From positions 13,617 through 42,036 of the forward strand of contig NAOQ01000570.1 in NCBI GenBank assembly GCA_002751075.1: a stretch of DNA of 28,420 nt, read 5' to 3'. The notes under the pieces were generated by a model. That model had not been told where the DNA came from and ran no database searches. It saw only the letters and a program-made list of their open reading frames with translations. The stretch is from Ichthyophonus hoferi. Its lineage: Eukaryota; Opisthokonta; Ichthyosporea; Ichthyophonida; Ichthyophonidae. Both the position numbers and the translations under genes were made by a program. Shown piece after piece: positions 20,865 through 28,420 of the stretch; position 1 is the first letter of the stretch; every line of letters begins with the position of its first letter.

Positions 20865-22070
20865 CACATACATACACCTAAACCCACACACATACCATCA
20901 TCTTCGTCCTCATTATAGTTGGACATATCCAATGGATCCTGCATATCAGCTACATCATCATCACTCTCACTTCCACTTTCCTCGGTTTTGGTTTTTTTCT
21001 TTTTCTTATCTATTCCTAAGCCCTGTTTTTCAAATTTCTCTGATAGCTCATCCATCTCATCATCCATGGCTTCTTCGTCAATGCCTCGGTTCCTTATTTT
21101 AAATGTAAATGTATGTTGTTAGTTTGGGTTGGGTTGGCTTATGATTTATGATAGTATAGTAGTATGATAATATAGTAGTATAATAGTATAGTAGTATAAT
21201 AGTATAATAATATAGTAGTAGTGTTATACTGTGGTAAAAACCTTATACACGTTGAAGTAAATGTGTATTCATAATCACTATATATTGAATTCTTAAGAAT
21301 AGTTTAGCTACAATTACTGATAACGAGGTAGAGTGAAGTAATGTAAAAAGAAAAAAATATAATGCAATATGCGTAATGTCAATAATGAGCAGATATTCAC
21401 AAAAAAAAAAAAATACAAAGGATTTAATGTTGTAATACGAATACGCTGTAATGTGTTGCATTGTATTGTGTTTTGTAGCTAAAAGTATGTTAGATGCGTA
21501 TGTAATGTGTTGCAATATATAGGGGATGCTGGAAGGAAGTACTGAAGAGAAGATGGAGTACTGATGAAATATAGAGTGGATGGAGAGCTCGCAAGGCAAT
21601 GCATGTTTGGAAACACACATATATATGTAACTATATAATTGTATACATGGATATACATACACACACGCATAGGCACATAACACATGTGTAATGTAGAAAA
21701 TTACATGAAATGCAAATAATTGTAAAATTAGGTACATACACAGATATATACACGCATGCACATATATATAAGATAATCAGTGATAATTTGCATCTATTAT
21801 AATTATAATAAATGTCTTACTGAAAAATGCAAGATCATATTATACTTGTAACCAGCATGTAGAGAAATGTTAGTAAACTATCATAATATTATAATGGAAT
21901 TTTACCACCTGAAACTGCTAAAGTGTGAGGAATTCTATCTGTAGTATTTTATAATATATATATATAACAACATACTTCAACATCTCTGCAATCTCCTCAG
22001 GGTCAAATTCAACCTTCAGTGGGTTTTCGGCGGCAGCCCCCCGACTCACCCACTCCAAACATGAAATCAT
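14444..22070 (-). CDS. PWP1: PWP1, WD40 ribosome-biogenesis protein (14 exons)
   Basis: Exons: 22070-21976, 21092-20896, 20572-20493, 20383-20266, 19857-19759, 19553-19399, 18926-18847, 18669-18573, 18383-18213, 17433-17327, 16349-16241, 16039-15973, 15155-15079, 14482-14444. They sum to 1491 nt (496 aa plus TAA), all phases agree, and human PWP1 is about 501 aa. The start MISCLEW resembles yeast Pwp1; ATG 22076 is also in frame. Residues 50-95 are acidic/Lys-rich. Family landmarks follow: NENDPYITMK, EDFTIKPTDNLILVG, YVHHDILVGAVPLCLQW, VIEIWNLDVVD, a KKGKKGKK patch, then WD40 blades with SSSADKTVKLWDL, LLTGSYDRT, TSGADKTVKVWDL and GKLKVWDL. Pwp1 is a nucleolar WD40 protein needed for rRNA processing. 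The exon 2/3 junction has an alternative (donor after codon GGT, acceptor at 20588), but the chosen acceptor sits 18 nt past a CTAAC branch site. The last donor (gttcgg) is atypical; the final 13-codon exon is supported by phase and a CTAAT branch site. Confidence 0.95.
14561..14660. repeat. Drifting TACTA pentamer tract
   Basis: TACTATACTATACTATAC-type repeats pass into CTATCTCT and TATATATCTATATAT. The tract lies in PWP1 intron 13. Confidence 0.7.
15741..15960. repeat. TA runs, CCTACTATA pentamer tract and GAGGGA repeat
   Basis: In order: a (TA)n run at 15741-15761, imperfect CTATCCTACTATA-type repeats to about 15860, a second (TA)n run at about 15868-15894, then (GAGAGG)n at 15935-15958. 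All lie in PWP1 intron 12. Read on the gene strand, the last is a CTCTCC pyrimidine tract just after the exon 12 donor. Confidence 0.8.
16524..16612 (-). pseudogene. 5S rRNA-like pseudogene B (internal deletion)
   Basis: The minus strand begins GGTTACGGCCATACCTAG, continues AAAGCAC-CATCTCGT, then GAAGTTAAAC (5S A-box region), and ends GGGAATACCACGTGGTGTAATC followed by TTTT. GGTTAC at the start pairs with GTAATC at the end, as in 5S helix I. Compared with a roughly 120-nt 5S rRNA, about 30 nt are missing between GTTAAAC and GGGAATACC, which removes the C-box. It is therefore unlikely to be a working 5S gene. Confidence 0.8.
16809..16853 (-). pseudogene. 5S rRNA-like fragment A (3' half)
   Basis: The minus strand reads CCGTGGTTAGTGGGGGACC, then ACACGGGAATACCACG, then TTCTGTGATC and T8. 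It matches the 3' half of 5S rRNA (GGTTAGTA...GGGTGACC...GGGAATACC) and has a pol III-type T run at its end. The 5' half was not found upstream. It supplies roughly the part that copy B lacks. Confidence 0.78.
18694..18748. repeat. GA microsatellite in PWP1 intron 7
   Basis: A nearly pure (AG)n tract with occasional GGG. On the gene strand it is a CT-rich tract. Confidence 0.9.
19147..19376. repeat. Degenerate pentamer array (ATAGT/ACATA) in PWP1 intron 6
   Basis: About 230 bp of drifting 5-mers: ATAGTATAGTAT changing to ACATAACATAACATA and back. The 5-bp period is retained over most of the length. No coding potential. Confidence 0.8.
20829..20860. repeat. TA microsatellite in PWP1 intron 2
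   Basis: (TA)n run close to the exon 2 donor. Confidence 0.85.
21150..21236. repeat. ATAGTAGTATAAT repeats in PWP1 intron 1
   Basis: Imperfect alternation of TAGTA and TAATA units, related in style to the other pentamer tracts in this gene. Confidence 0.75.
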
Positions 22071-22210
22071 AGACATAGTAGTGGTTATATGTATGTAATA
22101 ATACCAACACTATAGCTAGTCTACAGCTCGAAGGGAATAATAACTACAGGGTCGTGCATGCATATAATGTATATATATATATTAGGTTTATCGCTACAGA
22201 TCTGCAGTGT

Positions 22211-22222
22211 ACACGTGCACCT
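22211..22222 (-). promoter_or_regulatory. E-box-type element upstream of PWP1
   Basis: The gene strand reads TGCACGTGTACA, with CACGTG at 22212-22217, 142-147 bp upstream of the ATG at 22070. The same 12-mer, with one base different, lies at nearly the same distance from ESF2. CACGTG is the classic site of bHLH factors (Cbf1- or Myc-type); which factor binds here is unknown. Confidence 0.5.
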
Positions 22223-22562
22223 ATATAGGCTGGTACGGGATGCATTAGATTAACCAATGCATTATTAGAATATTCTTCATAAATGGTTTATCAGTACTTT
22301 GATCGGACCAATACAAATCGTGCCCGATAAATTGTCGGCTAACATTAATTTTATAATCGGTTACGGTATGGTATAGTATCTAATAAACAATAGCTATATA
22401 AAAAGGTCATTTTGAATTATTTAATGTTTAGTTATGGCGTTTTTTTCTTTATAAATTCATGCTTACACTATTTTAATTAATAATAAAATATACAAATATG
22501 CATTGATTTATCTATATAGGGACTAACTTGGAAAACTTCAATGACGACATCATTTCACTTTA

Positions 22563-22700
22563 AACGTACATACTATATTATATTATGTTATATTATGCTG
22601 AATTATATTATATTGTCTGACACTATATTATACTATACTTAGCTATACTGTACTATATCATACTATACTACACTATATTACTATACTAATCTACACACAC
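22563..22700. repeat. TATTATAT / ACTATA pentamer tract
   Basis: About 140 bp of drifting TATAT, ATGTT and ACTAT units, about 500 bp upstream of the PWP1 start. Confidence 0.75.
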
Positions 22701-22999
22701 CTAATAATTACGTCACACTAGTTTGGAAACAAAAAGTCACTAGAATGAACGCTTCGTTATAATTAAGTATTTGTTTTTCCCAGGTTATGATGAATTATTT
22801 TACTTTACTAGATAAATTCTATACTTCAGCCGGTGAATTTGCATTAAATATAATATTTTCTCCAAATACATAAAGGCTGTTTATTGAAATGTACATAATT
22901 ATATTTTTAGGACACGGGCAAACCATTAGAATTATGATGGATTTAAACCCAAATATCTCTCTATATCATTATCCTACCCATAGCATTTCTGGCCAAACA

Positions 23000-23275
23000 G
23001 AAACTATGTCAAATATAATTAGATATGCAGCATAGAAAAAGCAGTTAGTTATAATTATCTAATTAATTAATACTGAACCCTGAACTATTATATATAATAC
23101 AATATTTAGAAAGTATGAAAAGGCTCTGTCCGAGACAAATTGGGGACTCTTGATTGTGTAGTGATACTGAATAGAAGCTATACAGTTTTTATCCTAAATT
23201 CTCCGCTTGCAATAGTCGGCTGCTACCCTGAATATAAGTAAGATAATTCCTACAGGCTGAAATCGGCAAAAGAAT
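23000..23275 (+). repeat. Dispersed repeat family R1, copy 3
   Basis: The best-preserved copy by eye. In order: TCTAATTAATTAATACT, GAAAAGGCTCTGTC, ATTGGGGACTCTTGATTG, AGCTATACAGTTTTTATCC, TCCGCTTGCAATAGTCGGC, TGCTACCCTGAA and CAGGCTGAAATCGGC. A foldback element begins about 25 bp after its end. Confidence 0.8.
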
Positions 23276-23298
23276 CTACAATTAAAGCCGCAGGTATA

Positions 23299-23608
23299 AA
23301 GGTTTTCGATCCAAATGACAAGTTTTGCAATCAAAATCATATTTTCACGACCAAAATTATAAACATTTCCTGATCAAAAGGAGAGCAAATAAATAGAAAT
23401 TTTTGACGTCTCGTATTATAGTAAAAAAAAACTATTAGTTCAAATTTTTTCTTGTTATCTGTGATACGTAATATAGTTTTTAAGATATTACAATTTTTTT
23501 TTTTTAAAAAAAAAGTAACATAAAATATTTACATACATGTAAGATTGACGTATATATGTGTGTGTTTTCTTTTTGATTACGAAACTTATCATTTGGATTG
23601 AAAACCCC
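23299..23608. mobile_element. Foldback element F1 (310 bp, MITE-like)
   Basis: The 38-bp terminal inverted repeats are 23299-23336 (AAGGTTTTCGATCCAAATGA...) and 23608-23571 read backwards (GGGGTTTTCAATCCAAATGA...). They have six differences, all transitions. Both ends are flanked by TATA (23295-23298 and 23609-23612), a plausible target-site duplication, though the right one lies in a TA run. The interior is AT-rich and noncoding, with a T12A9 palindrome at 23494-23514. No transposase is nearby. Confidence 0.75.
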
Positions 23609-23736
23609 TATATATATAGCCATATTATATATTTTTTAAAACCAACTTATCCGAGTTCACCCTAAAATTTATCTTTTACGTTTACTATTAGACGGCCAGA
23701 AAAATAGTATTTTTAATCGTGGTGTAAAACGAATAA

Positions 23737-23997
23737 CTATACCTTTTAATCTTCAAAATAAGAATTTTGAACTTCAGTGTAAATCATCAAAATATTCAAT
23801 AAAAACCGAAAACAACGATAGCATAAATTTTTAGCTTTGAAAAAACTAAATCAAGTTAGCAATTAATATAAATTGAAATTAGGTATTAATTTTTAATTAA
23901 ATATTAGGTGGCCTTATTGTTTTTGGTTTTTATTGAATATTTTGATGATTCTAATATTTTAGTTCAAAATTTCTATTTTGAAGATTAAAAGGTATAG
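23737..23997. mobile_element. MITE family M1, copy 2 (261 bp)
   Basis: It begins CTATACCTTTTAATCTTCAA and ends TTGAAGATTAAAAGGTATAG, an exact inverted match at the tips. The inverted repeats continue with few changes for about 80 bp (through ATCATCAAAATATTCAATAA and its complement). The short centre is AT-rich and noncoding. Target-site duplication is unclear; the TATA within both tips would suit a TA-inserting superfamily. It is less decayed than copy 1 at 11330. Confidence 0.85.
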
Positions 23998-24094
23998 CAA
24001 TTACTGTACATAGATCTTATACCAAGTATTGCAATTATTATCACTATTATATTATGATTACTATGTTGGTTATAAATATTTTAATAGTATATAT

Positions 24095-24262
24095 AGTAAG
24101 ATATAATATAAGATAGTATAAAATACTACATGTACAACACAGGAAAAGCAACTATGACCATCGTAATTGATAAGTCTGGATTCTGAAGTATTTTATATAC
24201 GAAAATGCTATATTTAGATAGTATAAAAATATTCTGTATGAGACAGAAAGGCACTTCTGTCA
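24095..24262 (+). repeat. Dispersed repeat family R1, copy 4 (partial)
   Basis: Matches the first half of R1 only (AGTATTTTATATA, AAATGCTATATTTA, AAAATATTCTGTATGAGACAG). It breaks off near the position of the ATTGGGGACTC landmark, where a TA run follows. Confidence 0.5.
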
Positions 24263-24763
24263 TATATATATATTATTGTAGCGAAGAAAAAAGTAGAAAA
24301 ATAGGAAGATGCCATGGCATGAAATAGCACACTAGAAGTATGTAGGGTTTAGTCGGACTTAAAGTTCATATGTTATTAGATACGAGATAATGCGTACTAA
24401 AGATAGTAATGGACTACTCAGTTGGTTTCCTAATATAGTACATATATCATGATAGACATACAGGCGTGTTATGAATGCTATTTATAAACCAGCCAATCAG
24501 ATATGTGATAAGGTCTTTCCTACAGTTAATATTGTATAATAGAGATAGACAGTCCAATGAAATAGCAACGTGTTTAAATTTATTTTTTAATATAAAGCAA
24601 TGGTTGATGTTATATATATATATATACGGAGTTTAATCCATTCATAAGTCTTCTAAGCACAGAATCGTGCATGCCCATAGGGCCAGAGGCCGATCGGAAT
24701 GCAATAAAATGGTAATGATTACACGAATGAAATCAACTGAAATCATTGATTAGAAGTCACATC
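24263..24763. other. Intergenic DNA below ESF2
   Basis: No gene seen. A (TA)n run lies at 24610-24626. The ESF2 3' untranslated region probably lies in the upper part. Confidence 0.45.
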
Positions 24764-27700
24764 TTATTTCTCCGAGACCTGCCAATGTAAAACCAGTTAG
24801 GAATATATTGTACTATAAATAAATGACTAGATAATTATATTAATTTGGTGTATTTATTACGCAATCATATTATCATATTATGTATACTATATGTATGTAA
24901 CCAATCAATTAAAAATGTATATACCTATTTAACTAAACCATTACATATCTTGAGTGCATTCTATTATTACATTACTATTTATATCATACTATATAAACCA
25001 ATTATTTCCACGGATCTAATTGATACCATCTCCCCATCTACGATTATACCAATCAGATCCAATCAAATGGCTTGCATGTATGCATATGATAGTTTAAATC
25101 TATAGGATAAAACAAAAATTTAAAATATATATTTTTTGTATTGGATACTATATCACAACAATTTAATACATAAGACAAGGAAATGAGGAGTGGGTAAATC
25201 AACAGCATGCAATAGTTTTAATGAAAGACATACATTGGAGAAGTTAAAACTTTCAAATGATAACCAGTAAGATAATATTTGTGTAACAGAACGAGAGAGA
25301 AAGAAAGAAAAGAGATTAGTCCGTTAAAATTAAAACTAAAACCTACCAGTTTTTCGGAAATAGACTTCGTTTTATCACCATAAATATCGTCTTGTCCAAT
25401 CATACGTCTCTGCTTAAACATACGCTGTACAGGCATATCCTTCGCGCCAACCTGTAAGCACGCCCCATTAAAATTAAATTAACTGTAATAAATAATAATA
25501 ATAGAAATAGTATCTATGTGGCAAATACAAGGTAAGGGAGAGATGGTTGGTGGTGTCATTGAAAATTTAATGCAAAAGAAAAAGAACTATATATAACAGA
25601 GATAGATACACCAGAATGCATGTGATAATTAATTAATTGGTAAAAGGATAGTTGCTATTTCGCATATTTTAATATACATTTTATAAAGTCAATTTTAATT
25701 GGTAGTATAAAATAATAAACCAATAAAAATAATTCACATAATAGTATAACGCACAAATGACAAAGTAAGACGATAAAAATAATTACATAATTAACTAGCT
25801 AATAAAATAATGAACCAATGAATTATAAAGGAAGGGATTAAACCAAAATAAAGTTGACTCAAGAGTCCAATCAAAAGAGAGTTTTAGTTTTTACCTCTCC
25901 CTCTCCCTCTCCCTCGGCCCTCTTTGCTCGCTTCCTGGCAATCATATTCTCAATCATTCTACTACGATCAACATTCTTCAGGTAGAATTCGTTCTCCTTC
26001 TTCTCCTTCGACATGGCCAAAGCAAGTTTCTTCTCACGCACCGCATTCTCATAGGCTAAGGGAGAGGTAGGAATGTGCGAGGAGAGAAAGTAATTGTTTA
26101 ATGAGAAAAAGGAAAATAGGTGGCGAAAGAAGGCGCACGTGGGTGGGTATTATTGGGTGGAAGGAGTAATGATTGTGTAAGTTAGTAAAGTATGATAGGC
26201 TTATTATCACACGAAGTATTTACCTATAAATAGTGATATATATATAAGGCCAATAGCAAGGCAGTAAAGAAAAGAGGGCAAAAATAAAAAGCTCAACCAA
26301 TCATAATATATAATAAAGCACGTTAAAATAACATACAATCCGATAAAATATAGTGTTTATATTATGCAATATATCACCGTATAACTCACCAAGAGATGCC
26401 TGCATATAAAAATTAAATACAAGAGCAAATATAGTCTGTTTAACTAGCAAATAATATCACTTGCATTAAAATCAAAATTTTAAAGCACTACTATAACCAA
26501 CCCTAAGCAGCTATTAACACAACACACTCAATCAAAATGTGGTAATATAATTTAACTTACCAATCCTTTCTGTTAGATGGTGCCATTTAAATTTAGGAAG
26601 GTACTTCATGTTCCAGAGATCATCGTGATAGTAGCTACTTTTCTTACCCCCTAGGAGAAAGAGAGAGAGAGAAAGAGAAAGAGAAAGAGAGAGAGAGAAA
26701 GGAAGTGGTATTAGTATATATATATATATACTAATACAAACAATAATATATAATCTCTAGAACATGTAATCATACATGGTAATGATTTGCACAATAATAT
26801 AGCACCATAGACCAATAAGTAGCACCAGATAAAATAAATATAAAATAAATAATTATATAGCAAATAATAAATAACCCTATACATAACAATAAACCACAAT
26901 ATATATATATACGTATATGTATATGTATATATATACCATAAAATTAATAATTAATGCCATTGGCTCTCCACGCACCAACATTAGTGTTATTTAGCCAGGT
27001 TGCTACCCTCTTAGCCACTCCCTTGTCAAAGAACTCAACCCATCCCTCTGTAAATTTCTTCTTTTTATTTCCACCGAATTTCATGCGTTTACGTCGGGTT
27101 GCCGCGTCTAAGAGAATATTACAAAGTTTTCTTAGTGTATATAAGGTATAGCAGTGCTATTATAGGGTATTGTAGGAAAGTATATGGTGGTATAGAGTAT
27201 GTTATAGGTACTATAGTTGTCAGAATAGGATATTTAGGTTGTATTATTATTGGCAGCATATCATATATTTTATATTTTATTTGATTATTTTAATAGTGCA
27301 ATATAATGTAATAAAATTATAGTTATAATGATGGTAACAATAATAATCACATAATACAAACAGACGATCTATCTATTTATACAGTGTAAACAAGTACAAA
27401 CAATATAATCAATAAATTAAATAATGTGACCCAATCTCTATAACTTTTATTATCATAAGCTAGTTAGTACATCAAACAAACTATATCTTAGCACATCAAT
27501 AAATATAAGGACACATACATACCCATACACTTGTATATGCTCTCATGCCTACCCATACATGAATATGTTTCAAAATACTAAACTTAAAAGACAAACACAA
27601 GCCAAAAAAACCCATTCAAGCCCACCTTCTTCTTGTAGATATACCCTTCCCACCTCTCCATATTGAGAAAGTATATGTCTAATCTTTACTGGCTTCATAA

Positions 27701-27992
27701 AGGGTGGTATTCTACTCAGATATATAACCCCAGTATTCTCAATGTTTTCTTTAAACTTCTGTAGTTGTTGCTTTGATAACCCTTTTACTTTCTTCTTCCT
27801 TTCCCGCTTCGTTCCAGTGCCTTCCTTTTCTACTACTTCTTCCTTTCCCTCTCCCTCTGTCTCTTTCTCGGATCCATGTTTCGTTGAATCAGCATTATCA
27901 ACAGTTTCTTTCTCCATGTCACCCATTTCTATACTATCATTTTTCACCTCAGTGGCTATAGAGGCCTCTGGGACCTCGATCAGAGCAGACAT
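24764..27992 (-). CDS. ESF2: ESF2/ABT1, RRM-containing 18S rRNA-processing factor (6 exons, last tentative)
   Basis: Firm exons are 27992-27626, 27107-26976, 26650-26561, 26055-25895 and 25451-25347. Phases agree and give 285 codons. Residues 1-90 are acidic and Lys/Glu-rich. The RRM starts at [20 protein letters not shown] and continues [13 protein letters not shown], then [20 protein letters not shown]. Next come the family hallmark [33 protein letters not shown], a helical [16 protein letters not shown] segment, a GEGEGE run and VQRMFKQRR. This order and length match yeast Esf2 and human ABT1, which act with the SSU processome and stimulate the helicase Dbp8 in early 18S rRNA maturation. 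The end is uncertain. The best last exon is 24778-24764 (VSEK then TAA), after CTAACTGG...GGCAG. An alternative at 25249-25244 gives Phe-stop, and another AG near 24739 gives LISFV-stop. Confidence 0.92.
26650..26702. repeat. GA/GAAA microsatellite in ESF2 intron 2
   Basis: A (GA)n and (GAAA)n tract directly upstream of exon 3 on the gene strand. Read on that strand as CT-rich, it forms the polypyrimidine tract of the acceptor. Confidence 0.85.
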
Positions 27993-28124
27993 AGTTAATC
28001 TGTAACTAAATACCCCAAGAATAATTAATAAATACTTGTATATACAATTCTATATATAATAATACTTGTTTATGTGATAGATTGCTATATGTATTTTGGT
28101 TTCAATGCATTCAGTACTTAATGT

Positions 28125-28136
28125 GCACGTGCATGC
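28125..28136 (-). promoter_or_regulatory. E-box-type element upstream of ESF2
   Basis: The gene strand reads TGCACGTGCACA, with CACGTG at 28126-28131, 134-139 bp upstream of the ATG at 27992. TGCACGTGCA is a 10-bp palindrome. A GCGCGC stretch adjoins it. It matches the PWP1 element at 11 of 12 positions. Confidence 0.5.
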
Positions 28137-28332
28137 CAGCGCGCGCTTGTATTTACTGTAATTTAGTGGAATATTTGTTAATGGAGTTTTATGTGTTTTA
28201 TTGGATATTGAAAATTATTGTATTTTAATATTTTAAAATTAATATATGTATGGCACTATTATTTTATTTTAACCAATTATTCAGATTGACTATTTTTATC
28301 TGGGAAAAGGCGCTGCCACACCGAGCCACTTT

Positions 28333-28369
28333 ATTGATAATAACAATAATAATAATAATAGTAATAATT

Positions 28370-28420
<51 letters not shown>
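28333..28420. repeat. (TAA/AAT)n microsatellite at the window edge
   Basis: Runs of AATAAT with a few AGT variants continue to the last base, so the tract extends past the window. Confidence 0.95.

Larger units (their letters stand above)
22071..22999. other. PWP1 upstream region
   Basis: Holds the E-box-type element at 22211 and a drifting TATTA/ACTATA pentamer tract at 22563-22700. No gene was seen. Confidence 0.5.
27993..28420. other. ESF2 upstream region and right window edge
   Basis: Presumed promoter of ESF2 with the E-box-type element at 28125. The last 80 bases are a trinucleotide microsatellite. No gene seen. Confidence 0.5.

Noticed and set aside
24845-25105. An 86-codon plus-strand ORF
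   Set aside because: Ile/Tyr-rich translation of AT-rich DNA lying antisense inside the last ESF2 intron, with no domain.
16500-26143. Other CACGTG sites (near 16531, 16775, 18332, 18404 and 26137)
   Set aside because: They lie in introns, in exon 9 or in the 5S-like sequence, without the flanking TGCACGTGYACA context at a promoter distance, so they are not listed as regulatory sites.
26391-26400. A 10-nt micro-exon (GCATCTCTTG) between CAG and GTGAGT inside ESF2 intron 3
   Set aside because: Including it puts exon 4 out of frame. Direct joining of 26561 to 26055 gives [13 protein letters not shown], which matches the family.
14444-27992. Intron-encoded C/D snoRNAs in the two ribosome-biogenesis genes
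   Set aside because: A TGATGA box appears in PWP1 intron 3 (near 20425) but no D box or closing stem follows. H/ACA types could not be assessed by eye.
27742-28005. Two plus-strand ORFs rich in Phe/Ser/Pro
   Set aside because: Antisense shadows of the acidic and Lys-rich first exon of ESF2.

Overview
The window is AT-rich (about 70% by eye), intron-rich eukaryotic DNA. GT-AG introns of about 0.1-1 kb, CTAAC/CTAAT-like branch sites, an RGS protein and a signal-peptide/GPI-type surface protein suggest a fungus, probably an early-diverging one. This is inference; no rRNA or mitochondrial marker fixes the taxon.

Left half (1-14.4 kb). This half is gene-poor. The two firm genes are a single-exon RGS-domain protein (5288-7078, +) and a secreted, cysteine-patterned, probably GPI-anchored protein built from two copies of a four-cysteine module (8280-9245, -). 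A degenerate tandem copy of the 5' end of the RGS gene lies just before it. Weak coding candidates include a possible EF-hand-bearing gene end near 2.1-2.4 kb (-), a hydrophobic terminal exon at 10.9-11.2 kb (-), and a lysine-rich exon that runs into an assembly gap (12904-13436). The rest holds copies of a roughly 300-bp dispersed repeat, a MITE, a tandem duplication and a strong hairpin.

Right half (14.4-28 kb, all on the minus strand). I reconstructed two multi-exon ribosome-biogenesis genes exon by exon: PWP1 (14 exons, 496 aa, 22070 down to 14444) and ESF2/ABT1 (five firm exons plus a tentative last one, 27992 down to about 24764). Both have the same 12-bp element, TGCACGTGYACA, about 140 bp upstream of the ATG, which suggests shared control. 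Intron 10 of PWP1 holds two tandem 5S-rRNA-derived segments. The 2.7 kb between the two genes carries two partial copies of the dispersed repeat, a 310-bp foldback element and a 261-bp MITE. PWP1 introns and flanks also carry drifting TACTA/ACATA pentamer tracts and TA and GA microsatellites.

No virus-derived element, CRISPR array, operon or convincing tRNA gene was seen.
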